Shown: positions 20,298 through 32,086, counted from the stretch's first letter. The stretch: DNA of 64,000 bases from Gnetum montanum (GCA_015680685.1 MNCI01010116.1:1329002-1393001), one strand, 5' to 3'. Numbers and translations are program-made. Notes: generated by a model not told the origin, from the sequence alone.

Positions 20298-23158
20298 ATG
20301 ATACCCAAACAAAAGTATCCACAAGAAGGAGAACCCTTAGAACCATGGAAGAAATGACCTAGAGCTAGAAGGGGCCAGCAAGAACAAGGCCAAGAACTGC
20401 CAAAGGTGACCCATGCAATGGGACCTCTTTGAGAGGATCCCAAAGTGGAATCTATTCAATAGATTCCAGAGAAAGAAGTGTCTATAGAACAATCCCAACA
20501 AGTAGAAGCACTTGAACCTGTGCCAAGGTTTGAAGTCACTCTGACTCAAGCTTGCCTAGACATCATCAAGTCTCAAGAAATTCAAAGATTAGTTCTTCAA
20601 GAGATAAACTTTGGGCCATTTTTGGAGAAAGATCCAGAGGATGTCACAACCATAATTGCAAGCCTCTCCCATGTGGCCAATTATCACGTCCAATGGGAAA
20701 TGGTACATGGAAGAGACCTATCTCTTTTGGAGTAGCTAAAGGCTAGGGTCCATTGTAAAAATCAAGGACATTTAAGTGTCCTACTCGATGGAAGCTATTG
20801 CACAAGCACTAGGGTTACTAGACATTGGAACACAATTGGCAAATATATCAATAAAAGGTGATCCCAAGGCAAAAAGGGAATCTACCCAGTGATGCTACAA
20901 GGTGGATTGTAAGGAGTATGGTGCACTCACACCGGTGGTGCGAATTTATTTCAAGATTGTGCCCTATCACTTCAATCCAACAATGAGGTTAAGTAAGGTG
21001 ATTGCTTTCTCAACCCAGGCATGCACCGCTCTAAGTAGGAAATTTTTCATTAACCTTCCACAGCTGATCTATTTAGAGATCGAGAAGTATTTCAAGTTGA
21101 ATGAACATGGAAGAAAGACCTTGCCCTTTTTATGCCTTATCAGAAAACTTTGCAAAAGGGTAGACATTATTCGCTATTCTAAATATACCCTTAGGCATGC
21201 TCCCTTGGCCTTATGGGCAAAAATCATGAAAGATAAGACACCAACGATCACTCAAGAAGAGGAGCTACCACCACCACCACCCACTCAAGAGATAGCATCG
21301 AAGGCCCATGCAATCCTTGACCATTTGTATCAAATCTAAGAATAGCTCTTAAGCAAACAAGAGTAACAAGTAGGAATGAGTGGGTCAGATCCATCTGTAT
21401 ACTAGCTAGTGATGAGTCACCTTAATGAGGTGGCAAAAAAATTAGCTAGATGGAGAGTGGTAGTTCCATTTTCTCTATCCAAAGAACAAAGCTATCTTCA
21501 AGGTTGGATCCCAACACTTGAGAGGTAACAGTGTCACTAGCAACACACCATCTATTCCTAGAAATCTGTAGGAATGCTGCCACTTTCTTGGTGAGGTTGG
21601 AGGAATGTGAAGAGGCAACTATCTTGGTGATGCAACACTAAGGGCAGGAGACAGCAGCAAAAGTGATATTTGACCATGTAGCTGAAGCACTAAACGCACC
21701 TGCGATGCCTATACTAGATGTATCTGCACTTCAAGACATGCATATGTCTACAAGCACGATTAGTAGGAAATTGAATGTAGCCTAGCATGAATAGTTGCTA
21801 GAACAACTAGTTGGAACTGGGCAACTGACTCCAAACATCTTTAATCTCCCAGAGAACATCACTTCAACCCAATTGGAACTACTGAATGTAAGGGGTAGAT
21901 GCATCATTTTGGAGGGGCAACTAGAAATAGCCCACGAGAAAAATCAGTGCTTAGTCATGGAGTTTGCTAAACTTCATGCCTGAATTGCAAAACAAGCAAT
22001 CCTTAGCCCAACAGTGGCAAGAGATGAAGCTATCAAACAACTTTAATAATAATTTTAGAAGGTTGAGGAGGAAGTAGTAATGGTCATCTTCAAACAGTCC
22101 ATAGTAGAAGCTTAAATGCATTCCATCAAAAAGGACTTGAATCAGATGTGCCAAGAGAATGAAGCATTGATAGTGTAAAATAATTGACTACAAAATGTTG
22201 ATTCTCAAAGAGACCAAATGCAGGAATTCATTCATTAATAACATGAGCAACTTGCTAAAGTCAACACTAAACTGAGAAAATTGGCTATAGAGAACCACAA
22301 TCTATCCATGGAGGACGTATACACCTTGCACCAAAATTCTGCCATTGAGATCATTGCCTAGAAGAATGAAGCCCTCAAACTTGAGAAAGTAAAGAATCAC
22401 TATAGGGACCAAGTTGGCTTGCAAAAAGAAGTGAATGAAAAATAAATTTAGATGGAAAAGGCAAAAATAAATGAAGCCCTCCAACAACTCTAGCAAGGAA
22501 GAGAGATGTGGCAGCCCACCCTTAATGGGATTGCTACCTACAATAAAGTAGAGATCTGCTTGATGGAGTTTCAAATCAAGGAAATGACAACAAAGTACAT
22601 AGAGTTGGCCAATCTCTATTATGCAAGCCTAGCAATGCTAACAACCAGATGGCCATAGTCAAAATTGGAGAAACATGTGGTTAGCTTGTATCTACTATAC
22701 GAGGTTATGTTCAAGCATCACAAGGACACCAAGCAAAAGCTTTAGACTACTAATGCTAAACTCAAAGTTCTTAGAGGGTGATTTAGAGATCAACGATTTA
22801 TCGCTGAGAACCTAGCCAGATGAATGAATGAATACCAGGAGCTAAAGGACACAATTAGGATGTTCGACATTGAATGTAAACATTTTGTTGCCTAGTTTGT
22901 TAATGCTAAGGAGTTGTTTCCAATGATCCCATGTCCTTGGGATGCGCCTATTCCAACCCACATTGGGGATGCTATGTGGACAATGCATGATCCTAAGAGT
23001 AAGGAGGAGAAAATGAAAGCACTGCTAGATGCTTTTTGCCTCCCACCTAAAGTTGTAGTAGTAGCAAGACAACCACAGCCACCTCAATGACCACTAGTGC
23101 ATGAAGCCAGTGAAGGTTCCTTGGAGCCTCAAGAACCGCCATCGCCTAGGATCGTTTG
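20298..23158 (+). pseudogene. Element A extra ORF in env-like position: transposon domain plus coiled coil
   Basis: From the ATG at 20298 (MIPKQKYPQEG) the frame, with stops and shifts, gives VTLTQACLDIIKSQEIQRLV, INFGPFLEKDPEDVTTIIAS, a VKIKDI.VSYSMEAIAQALG block, CKEYGALTPV..YFKIVPYH, LPQLIYLEIEKYFKLNEHGR and KTLPFLCLIRKLCKRVDIIR, then a proline run (EEELPPPPPTQE). Block order resembles the 'putative plant transposon protein' domain seen in ORFs of Athila-type elements. The next 500 or so residues are charged and helical, likely coiled coil (21795-22900), with a proline-rich tail (RQPQPPQ, about 23070). No signal peptide or membrane segment is seen. Homologues lie in B, E and F. Role unknown. 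Confidence 0.8.
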
Positions 23159-23394
23159 ATCTTCTCCAACAAGCTTCACATCGTCAAGGAATGTGTTGTC
23201 CAATTTTTTAAGAGTTATGTCATGGTGTTTAATTTTATGTTGTAAACACCACCATTTTTGTAATGTGTTGATCCATACACCTAGGCACTCCATTTTTTGT
23301 CAAGTCAATTAGTTTGTTTTGTTAAAGAAAAGTTAATCAATAATCCCACACCTTTCTAATTTTGTAAAAGAATTTGAGGATAAGTTTTCATTTA

Positions 23395-23406
23395 GACATG
23401 GGGGTA
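23395..23406 (+). promoter_or_regulatory. Element A 3' polypurine tract
   Basis: GACATGGGGGTA directly precedes the LTR start TGATGAG. The upstream GAGGATAAGTTTTCATTTA matches the conserved leader found before the 3' LTRs of B and C. Confidence 0.87.
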
Positions 23407-24320
23407 TGATGAGTCATTATTGGTTGGCTATGTTGATGAGGCCTCGTCAACAAGGCCCCATTGATGCATCTCATCCTATGTCAATGAGGCCCTGTCAATG
23501 TAGTGTCTATCTATCACCTATAAATACATGCCTACCAATCACATTTATGACAATCTAGATTTTAATAGCAATGAAGCTCTTGCATTTTTTTTATTCGAAA
23601 GTTAGAATTTTTACCCTTGAGTGCCCACAACAAGAGTTGTTGAGTGTACGGATCTTTATTCAAGCATTATTGTACCTGAGCACAACAGTGTGTGTAGCAA
23701 TAAAGATAAGCTTTTTGATAAACCTTGCAGCACTTTGAATAGATTAGCTATTTTATTCATGCATTTATTATTTTCAATTATTTATTAAATGCTTTCAATT
23801 AGTTATTAAATATTTTCCAATTATTACATTAATGAGAGAATTAAGCGAGATAGATTACAAACATAGGTACAACCACTTTGAGCATAACACATATTTGCTT
23901 GATAATCCCAGCAACGTTATTGCTTGGTACGCCTAGTAGTGTAGCACTTAGTTGCCTAGTAGTGGATACATGGGTTCAAGACATGTACAGAAAGTGGGAA
24001 CAGATACTTATGTTAGGATTAGTATAATGACTAGTTAAGTAGTTAATTTATATTAGTTAATCAAATCCCATTTTATCTACAATTCAATCAGCCAACTATA
24101 AAACATAAAAATGATAAAAATTGAATGCCTTAGTTACATTTAACCATACCAAAAAATTTCACAAGTGTAATTGGAAGGACAATGATTAACTTGAAGGCTA
24201 GATTCACTTCCTAAAGTACTAGTGCACCGGAAACAATAAAGTCCGTGGAATTTGACCGAATCACGCGTGAATGCTTTGTGATTCATATGGTTGGACATAG
24301 GGATACCTCGCCACCCAACA
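23407..24320 (+). repeat. Element A 3' LTR
   Basis: It starts TGATGAGTCATT and ends GCCACCCAACA, a decayed form of the CTCATCA end. The TATA box TATAAATA is at 23519-23526. The U3 inverted repeat around GATGAGGCC has an extra unit compared with the 5' LTR. Confidence 0.93.
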
Positions 24321-24520
24321 ATCAATATTATAAAAAAACTACCAAAAGGAATACTAAAAAGGACATGTTAAAAAATAATTGAATATGATATGAAGAAATT
24401 GGAAGTAAATAAAGATTAAGATTTTTGTAGAAGTAAATGGTAAAAAGAAACTCCTATAGCCAACCACATTTTGTTGGGATGAGGTTAGAATGATAATTAT
24501 GATGACAATAAAAAATCTCA
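24321..24520 (+). pseudogene. RTE-type LINE C-terminus, right part
   Basis: After the target duplication ATCAA the LINE frame continues: LPKGILKRT, KIIEYDMKKLEVNKD, and ETPIANHILLG, the equivalents of the GRPKKTW..., the RKDL..LDL and the HVADPTLLG blocks of plant RTE ORF2. It ends in a GATGACAATAA-like tail typical of RTE 3' ends. Confidence 0.82.
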
Positions 24521-24603
24521 TAAAGTTCTAAGTCTTTCTTTTCACTTTAATATATAGAAGTATATATTAGTTTCTTTGCTTAAGACCATTTTGAAAAGAT
24601 AGT

Positions 24604-24872
24604 TGATGAGCAGTGAGTAGTTCCTAAGCCCAACCATATGAATCATTGGCATTCACTAAGCAATCTGGTTGAATTCTATAGACTTTAGCTCTCCAAGTAT
24701 ACACTAACTAGGCAGTGAATCTTAAATACATGATTATTGTCTTCCTAGTTCCACTTGTGAGGTACAATGGTATGGTTAAATGTAATTGAGGCACATGATT
24801 TGTATCATTTTTATATTTTTTATTTAACTCTCCTAAGTGTAGAAAATAAAGTAATTAAATGTTTAATTGAGC
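24604..24872 (-). repeat. Element F LTR fragment
   Basis: It begins TGATGAGCAGTGAGTAGTTC and follows the D LTR (50400-50670) nearly base for base through GTAATTGAGGCACATGATTT and AAGTAATTAAATG. The match stops at 24872, where the D LTR continues with ATCTAAG but F switches to ORF sequence. It is the R/U5 end of the 3' LTR in element orientation. Confidence 0.87.
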
Positions 24873-26820
24873 CACATTCTCTTGGCAAATCTCAGACAAG
24901 TCCTTCTGGATGTTGTAGACAATGGCATTTTAAGGATTGGTCGAAGATCGTTATCTCCTTTACATACTTTGGTTTGAAGCTATTGAAAAGCTTCATATTT
25001 GGTTACAACTTGGCTGAATATCATGGGATCAGTGAGGTAGCCTCTCAATTCTACAACTTCAATAGCCAAACACTAATTTTCAAATGTGGCTGCTTCAAGT
25101 TGGGCATTGACAATGATGCACTTATCCTTAGCCTCCAAGAGTGTCGAATGGGTTACAGTGATGTTGTTCAAAAGGTCAAAGACCTCTAAAATCAATTGCC
25201 TAGCCCCAACTAGTCGATCTAGTAATTCTTCATGTTGGGCTATGCTAAATATTTCACTTGCTGCTCCTATAGATGTATGCATGTCCTTGAGTGTAGCAAC
25301 ATTTGGCACAGAGACCACACCAGCGTTGAGTGATTCATCTACTTTATTAGCCACCACCTCGACTATTGTTTCCTATCCTTGATATTGCATCACCAAGATA
25401 GTTTCCCCCTCATCCTCCTTCAAGTGCACCAAAAAAGTAGTGACATTTCTAGAGATCTTTAGAAATTTTTGTTGCCTTGAAAGAGACACCATTACTTCCT
25501 TGGAGATACAATTTGATCTCATGGGCACCTACATTCTTTGGGCAAAGAACATCAGTGCCACACCCTTCATCCTTCTAATGGTTTAGGCCACCTCATTGAG
25601 ATAGCTCATTGTTGGCCTGTAGATAGATGATTCTCCACTACTAGGTCCTTCTTGCTACTATTATAGGATTTGCTCATGGATTTTGTGCATAGGCCCAATG
25701 GCAACATAGTTCTTTGGCATTGTATCATAAGTGGATGGTGGTGGTGGCAACTCCTCTTCTTGTGTCTTAACTGGCACCTTATCCTTCATCATCTTTGCCT
25801 AAGAGGCAGCAGGAGCATGACAAAGGCTATTGTTAGAATAGTAGGCTATTCCTTCCCTTTTGCATAATTTTTCAATCAAGCAAAGAAAGGGGAGTGTCTT
25901 TCTTCCACACTTGTTTCTCTTGAAGTGCTTCTCTATCTCAAGCTAAATTAGCTTTGGGAGATTAAATGGAAATTTTTCACTTAGAGTAGCACATGTATGA
26001 GAAAAAACGTCTATCACCTTACTCTACCTCAACATGGAATTGAGGTGGTAGTTTGCTATTTTGAAGTATGCTCGTTCTACCATTGTGAGTGCACCATATT
26101 TTTTATGATCAACTCCATAACACCACTAGACCCATTTCTTTTTTACCTCTGGGTTCACCTACATTGAGATTTTTGCCAAGGTTACCCTAATGTTTGGTAA
26201 CCTGAGGGCCTAAGAGATGGCCTTCACCTAATAGGACACATTAATGTCCTTGATTTTCAAAGTGGCATTGGCCTGCCTATTGTTCTAGAAGAGATAGGTT
26301 TCCTCCATGTACCATTCCCCACTAGATGTAATGGTAGGCCACATGGGAGAAGTTTGGATTTGGATCTTAACTTCTTCTGGGGTACAGTCCAAGAAAGGAC
26401 CAAAGTTCAATTCCTAAAGAACTACTCATTGAATCTCCTTAGCCTTGATTTACCTTATGCAAGCATCAATCAAAGTGACCTTAAGGTCTGGCCTTGGTCC
26501 TAGTGCCTCATCCTAATGGGATTGCTTTATTTCAACTTTGGAAGTTTGTCAAACAGATTCCACTTTGGGCTCCTCTTGAAGAGGCCCAGTTGCATGTGTT
26601 TTGGCTACTTATTCCTGGGGCTATTCTAGCTATTAACCACTTCTAGTTCTTGGTCACTTGTCCCTCGGTTAGTTTTTTTATAAGGCAAGTCCTGAGTTTC
26701 TTGCATAGTGCTCTCAACTTCCCCCTTCCCCTTAACCCTATGACTTGTTCAAATTACTGTAACTGATACACTGTTAATATCAATAGAACTTCTTTTCGGG
26801 GTCCGACATCCCCCCCACTT
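24873..26820 (-). pseudogene. Element F extra ORF, N-terminal two thirds
   Basis: Read from about 26808 downward: an SDPEKK start region, PDLKVTLIDACIR, LNFGPFLDCTPEEVKIQIQT, SGEWYMEETYLF, ATLKIKDINVSY, KYGALTMVERAYFKIANYHL, FPFNLPKLI.LEIEKHFKRN, CGRKTLPFLCLIEKLCKREG, QEEELPPPPSTY, then a helical region including LLDRLVGARQLILEVFDLLN (25357-25073). This is the best-preserved copy of the conserved N-terminal domain and lines up with A over its whole length. The initiator is decayed and stops are common. The C-terminal end is lost at the junction with the LTR. Confidence 0.82.
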
Positions 26821-28780
26821 TTCCCTCAGTTGGGACAGCCCTACCTCCCCTCCTCATTTATCCCTTGGTCTACATACCATCTATAATCACAACATGACCA
26901 AGGATTAGCATTTGATGTGTAACATGGAGCACTTGGTTTCCTTATCTTATTTGGTTTATTACACTTTGGCTAAGTTGTGATCATTGTAGATTTAATTATT
27001 TTAATAATATTTTTCTTAGATGGTTACCCAAGTTTGAAAAGGTTTAACTATTATGAATTAGTGATTTTAATATTATTTTATTAATTAAACCTTGTGGGAG
27101 TTAGAAAAAATTTGGGAAAAAAATTTCATAAAAAACCTAAGGTTTGTGGCCCCCATGACATAGAGCTCACTTTTGATAGCTGTAAGATTGAAGAACAAGG
27201 TTAATTGGACAAGAAGCTCACAAGTTATGGGCTCTGGAAGGCTTTAGGCTCTTGAAATGGCAAAAACTCCACATTTGTTTAGAAGAAATGTGCAAAACAT
27301 ATCTAAGTCTTGTGCTATATATAGGCAATTTTTGTACTGCATCAATGTGATCATGTCAATGGGGTCACATCAATGCAGCAATAAACATCAATTTTGCACC
27401 ATAGAAACTAAGAAAAAAACAAAGAGTTTTTGCATGAAATTAGATTCCAAAGGAAGCCAAAAAAGCCAAGAACATGATGAAATGCATGAAGAGGACTAGG
27501 TAATTTACAAAAAAGAAGATTTCATTTGGAGAACATTACAGTAGTGCATAACCAAATGCAATCAATGTGGAGCACAAAAAGTTTGATTATGAAAAATGTC
27601 TAAGGAACTAGGAACTTAACTAACCCAACTAAGGAGTATGTAAGTGGGTCCTTCTCATAGCAGGCTCATGCACTTGATGCCCTTGCATGTCCTCAAACCA
27701 AGGAGTCTATGGGCCCCATGGATGTTTATTGGTTATGGTTAGTTAAGGACCAAATCACTAAAGAGACCATCAAAGAAGTTTGACCATATCAAACCAAGAC
27801 ATTAAAACAACATGAGAAAAGGCAGTGATGTGAGTTATGGAAAGCATAAGCTGATGAGGCAAAGTATGGAATGGAATCCCGTATCATGGTCACATGAAGT
27901 CCCTTGTGAATTTTGTGGTTAATATGATCTAATAACATCTATCCTTAGTCCAAATTAAAACTAACCACTTCCAATGACTTTGAATTGACACTCTTAGACT
28001 TGTCCATCCCTCAAGGCACAAGGATACCCCCACAGATCAATCACCATACCAAAAAGAGAATAAAAGAGAAGCATGATGTGAAACGGACCTTAGTTAGAGA
28101 GGGCCTTCAAGCATGGGTAACATGTCTTTCTAGCCCCATAACTAATGCTTGTAGCCTATTATTTTTTCTAAGGGGTGTGCTTTGACTTTCCATTATTATT
28201 ATTTTTTTTCCTTTTCTTTTCTTTTCTTTTTTTTGAATTTTTAGATGCAAACCACACCATGCAAAGACTTAGCTTCCTATTATTGGTCAACGTAGGAATG
28301 GCAATAAACCCATGAAAATACTAATGCATCCAAGAGGGTAGGTAAGTACAAAGAGCATCAAATCTCCTTAAATTCACACCCTTGTCTATCTATTAAATTT
28401 ATCCTAAGTTTGAAAACTACCAAGGTCATAAGTTCATTATAAGTTTCATTTTAAGAAGGAACCTCATACTTCTAAAACAAGGGAACACCATAGAGTTGTG
28501 TGGGTTGGTGGATGATGTGGACTCAATACCTATTATCATGAAAAGAAATGGTGTCTCAATTATCAACATTAAAATTCAAAGATAGAATCTAGGCATTAGC
28601 AATCAAATAACATTATAGTATAAACCATCATCAATTAGTAGGTTCAATTGTACTAAGTCTTGGCAACAATAAAGGAAAAGCAAGAAAACATAAAGTAACT
28701 TAGCACATCATATGAAACTACAAATCAACCATAGGATTTTAGCAAAGTAACAATAAAGTAAAAAATCAACAAAAGGCATA
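26821..28780 (-). other. Element F spacer
   Basis: Non-coding. It shares, in matching orientation, GGTTTGTGGCCCCCATGAC (near 27139), the ACTTCCAATGACTTTG phrase (near 27966), the hairpin unit with GGGGTGTGC and CCACACCATGC (28163-28262) and the TTAAATTCACACCC phrase (near 28368) with the spacers of A or C. It ends in an AT-rich join at about 28780. Confidence 0.7.
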
Positions 28781-28789
28781 CCTCTAATG

Positions 28790-29683
28790 TTAGTCTACAT
28801 CCCTCTACATTTGATAATCATCTTTTTCTCTAGAGGTTCCCCAACATTTGGCACTATCTATGCTACCGAAGGCCTCTTAAGTGTCTCCTTGGTTGTACCC
28901 TTTACCTCTACATGTAATTTCTTGACCTTCTTGACACTGACTAGAATGGTGAGAGGCTCAGCCCTAGTGTTGTCAAGAGATCTACAATGTTTCTCATCAA
29001 GGTCCTTGGTAGTGATAGATAAAGATTCATCTACAGCCTTTGGTAGATCTTAGGCCTTAGTGGTTGGAGCAAGAAGCTTCACCTAGGGCTTGTCAAATTG
29101 GGATGGATCCTGGGCAACCCATTATCAATCCTTTCTCACCACCAAAAACTTAACAAACCTCTACAAGTAAGTTGCAAAGAGTGTGAAATACACATGGCAC
29201 TTCATTATGAGGTTCTCATGAAGTTTTTGGACCACCAGCTGAAGCCTAGAAGCCAAGTGCGTGGCCCAATTGAATCAAGTACCCTCGACAAGTACTTACT
29301 TCATGGCCCAAGCTTGTTCCACATCTAGTATCTTTCCCTATGATAACAACTTAGGAAATTCCTAGGATCAGAACAAATGATACATATCCCAAATCAATGA
29401 TGATTTGATGTCTCATAAAGGGTATCCCTTGCTACTGCAACAAGTTTCCAGCCACTCTTCCATTTTTTCCTAGTGATCCACCTCCTTCCCTCCTTTGGCA
29501 ATAATCGACATGCCATCATTTAGGACATCAAAAAGGTCACTGAATGTGGATGTGTTAATGTCCAAAACAATAATCACACTATGAACCAATCCTGTAAGGA
29601 TTCCACCTCACCAAACTTAAGGATCAAGGTCTCCTCTATATGTCTTGAAGTGATAACTGTAACTTCAGTAGATGGAGTGTCCA
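28790..29683 (-). pseudogene. Unrecognised spliced gene, exon 5 and downstream frame
   Basis: The exon starts after a good acceptor (TATTTTGTAG at 29684) and reads DTPSTEVTVITSRHIEETLI and LKFGEVESL. After one frameshift come VIIVLDINTSTFSDLFDVLN, GMSIIAKGGKEVDH, EEWLETCCSSKGYP, DVEQAWAMK, NWATHLASRLQLVVQKLHEN, KCHVYFTLFATYL, WVAQDPSQFDKP and a Lys-rich tail. About six in-frame stops, mostly TAG, interrupt it. I do not recognise the family. The length of coherent frame argues for a formerly coding exon rather than chance. Confidence 0.6.
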
Positions 29684-29825
29684 CTACAAAATAGCAAAAG
29701 GTAGTATGTTAGCCTTTGCATAGGTGCAACAAATATAATTACATAAACAACAAAAATAAAAATATCATAATAACCATATAACTAGAAAAATGTTAGCATA
29801 AAATCACCAACTTAATAACACTTAC

Positions 29826-30103
29826 TTCACCTATACGACTCAAGCATCATAGGAGCTCTAGGTTGTGGCTCAAAGTCTAAATCATCAAGAGATGGGCTGG
29901 TCCACCAACTATCTACACTCTCATTTGCTAGGCATCTCTTGTACACCTTAGGATGATGCCCAATGCTACTCTCAATGTCCCCATGCAATTGTTCCAACAC
30001 TACAAGCCTCATATTTGGATTCTTAGTGAACACCTCTAAAGCTATGTGAGCTAGGAGAAAAAGGTTGTTAGCCTTGATTTGGCCCTGATCATCCATCCTA
30101 AAT
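29826..30103 (-). pseudogene. Unrecognised spliced gene, exon 4
   Basis: Bounded by a textbook acceptor (TTTTTTTACTTGCTTACAG, ending at 30104) and donor GTAAGT (29825-29820). It encodes FRMDDQGQIKANNLFLLAHI, ALEVFTKNPNMRLVVLEQLH and SVDSWWTSPSLDDLDFEPQP. The phase works across both introns. The only stop is a TGA three residues before the donor, explained by CGA to TGA. The family is unknown. Trp-Trp and an acidic Leu-rich end are notable. Confidence 0.68.
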
Positions 30104-30193
30104 CTGTAAGCAAGTAAAAAAATAGACCATACATAGTTATATCTTGAAATGCACAATAATAAAAATAATAATAAAGATAACAACACTACTTAC

Positions 30194-30646
30194 CCTTCTA
30201 TGCCATAGACAGTGCCAAGAGGGTTTCGAAACCATGTATGGGTACAATGACCAATAATCAAGGTGTTGTTCAAGTTATACTGGCTAAGTTTGAGCATCTT
30301 CCAAATTTAAGACAGTTTACAAGGATCCATGGTAGTCATGTCATCATGAGTCTCCCATCCTACATGGGCATCAGGTTTATCCATAATAAACTTTATAATT
30401 AAACTGAAGGATCTAAGTAGGATGGTCTCCAAGATCATTTCTGCCACCTCAAACTTCAATTATGACCAAACTATCATACTATACTTATGAAGTAGGTAGG
30501 CTAGGAAGTCTAAGGCCCCCTTCCCAAACCATATCCCAAGTTGATCTCACTCCATGTTGGGGCTCAGGGATTTAGGTGTTGGCATGTCAATGCAACACAA
30601 CAACTTCACCATCTCTATCACCATCAAAATAGACTTCAGAAAGATC
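30194..30646 (-). pseudogene. Unrecognised spliced gene, exon 3
   Basis: It follows an acceptor-like GAATGTTTTAG and ends at the donor GTAAGT (30193-30188). It reads MVIEMVKLLCCIDMPTPKSL, LGIWFGKGALDFLAYLLHKY, EVAEMILETILLRSFSLIIK, PDAHVGWETHDDMTTMDPCK, LSQYNLNNTLIIGHCTHTWF and GTVYGIEG, with three in-frame stops over 151 codons. The 90-bp intron to exon 4 splits a Gly codon cleanly. I do not recognise the protein. Confidence 0.65.
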
Positions 30647-30949
30647 CTAAAACATTCAACCATAACAATTATAACCATGCAAACTAGAAACCAAAGCCTT
30701 ATAACCATTAAACATAGAAAAATGACACTTAAAAAAAATTTGAATAAATTGACAATTTAGAACTAAAACTGTAACAATAACAAATTACAACTAAAAACAT
30801 GGAATTGATAGTGTAGGAATAAAATGTGAAAAACATAGTATAGAACTAAATTCTCAACTTCCATGAATAATTCCACACTTACGAAATATTTCGACGCATG
30901 ACATAAGACTATAACCAACATTCCATCAAATTTCACACTTAGCACAAAA

Positions 30950-31130
30950 ATGACCATAGGAAAATACTTAGAAAAAAATATTAAAAAAAGTTTTGCTTTG
31001 ATCCAAACAACTTCTATCCCTTTCCTAACATCCCAAAGTATTTCCAAGACCATGGGATGTTGATAGAAAAATTTTTTCATAGCCTCAACGTTACCCATCT
31101 TCAAGGAGGTAAATGCATCATAGCCTTGCA
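30950..31130 (-). pseudogene. Possible exon 2 of the unrecognised gene
   Basis: An open stretch reads GYDAFTSLKMGNVEAMKKFF, YQHPMVLEILWDVRKGIEVV and WIKAK without stops. A TTGCAAG acceptor-like site lies just upstream, but the donor is unclear and the phase with exon 1 does not fit a simple join. It could be an independent ORF piece. Confidence 0.4.
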
Positions 31131-31139
31131 ACCACAATT

Positions 31140-32080
31140 TCGTGCAACCAAATAGAAATGACCATAACTAATTAACCACTTAATGTAATTCAATGATTTC
31201 ATAGCTATTGGAATTTTAAGATGATGAAATACAATCCCATGACAAGAAATAATTAGAAATTTTAACCAAGTTTTTAGAAATAATTACCAAATTAACCTAA
31301 TTGTAGCCATCAACATGAACCCCCTTTCATGTAGGGTTGGCAAAAATTTCACCAAAAATTTGTTTGAGCTCTAGACAAAGCGATTCCATCATTGTTTGAA
31401 TGCTTAAATCAAACACTAAGCACAAATAGCCATAGAAAAATCAAAACCCTTTTTTTCTCGAAACAATTTATGAACTTCCATGAAATCTGAAAAAATAGCA
31501 AAGAACCCTATGTACACAACCCAACTCAAATGGTCATAACCTCATCATTACAACTCTAAATCAAATGGGACCATAACCATTGGAAAGCTTAACATAACCT
31601 TACAAATCCATGGCAATATATTTTCAAAATACAAAGCCTTTTTCTTAGTAAAAAATACATAACATTTCTTACTTTTTTACCCACCAGATCACAAAACTTG
31701 TAAAACTTAACCCAATCTAGCCATCCATTATAGCAAATATAACCAAAAAAACTCATACCCATCTAAAAGTGCGTCAAAATAAGGGGGGTAAGATTTCATC
31801 AAAATTTAATTTTGATAAGTCCTTCATCCTAGATCTAAGGAAAACTATTCCATGTTCATAAAATTGGAAAAAGCATCAAAACAGCTAGCCCATTTTAAAG
31901 ATCTGATTTGCCAAGACAAAAACAACCAAATAACCCTGTACATACATAGACATGGCCAAAATACAAGGTAGGATTTATGTGGAATTTAAAAATAACAAAT
32001 ATACAAGTGTAGATCAAAAAAGTGGAATAGAAAACCAAAAACAAAATACATATAATGGAATAGAAAAACCAATGAGAATG
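31140..32080. other. AT-rich stretch, likely intronic
   Basis: No coherent frame on either strand. If the exon model on the minus strand is right this is intron 1. C-rich, G-poor composition on the plus strand matches the neighbouring hairpin array. Confidence 0.4.
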
Positions 32081-32086
32081 GCCTAC

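Larger units (their letters stand above)
3297..24320 (+). mobile_element. Element A: Athila-like LTR retrotransposon, nested host
   Basis: Both LTRs are present (3297-4186 and 23407-24320) and the element is flanked by a perfect 5-bp target duplication, ATCAA (3292-3296 and 24321-24325). After the 5' LTR come a primer site, a broken gag, protease, RT, RNase H and integrase in Ty3/gypsy order, an internal polypurine tract, a long spacer, an extra ORF, a 3' polypurine tract and the 3' LTR. The RT carries FMDDFS and the integrase HERPCGGHYA and WGINFMGP, as in the Athila lineage. Removing the nested element B and the solo LTR leaves about 13.1 kb, in the usual Athila range. The two LTRs look roughly 80-85% identical by eye, so the insertion is old. 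Every domain carries stops or frameshifts. Confidence 0.95.
24604..28780 (-). mobile_element. Element F: rearranged Athila-like fragment
   Basis: On the plus strand the order is a 269-bp piece of LTR (24604-24872), an abrupt join to the coiled-coil part of the extra ORF (24873 onwards), the rest of that ORF to about 26820, and the conserved spacer to about 28780. U3, the 3' polypurine tract, gag, pol and the 5' LTR are missing. The LTR piece matches the LTR of D (50400 onwards) much better than that of A, so F belongs to the D-like subfamily. The right edge, where it meets the multi-exon gene, is approximate. Confidence 0.82.

Noticed and set aside
20298-23158. True retroviral envelope gene
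   Set aside because: No signal peptide, membrane anchor or cysteine pattern is visible. The protein is a soluble-looking domain plus coiled coil, so only the position is env-like.
25086-25382. Plus-strand ORF of 98 residues in F
   Set aside because: The minus strand over the same bases matches the coiled-coil ORF of element A, so the plus frame is its complement.
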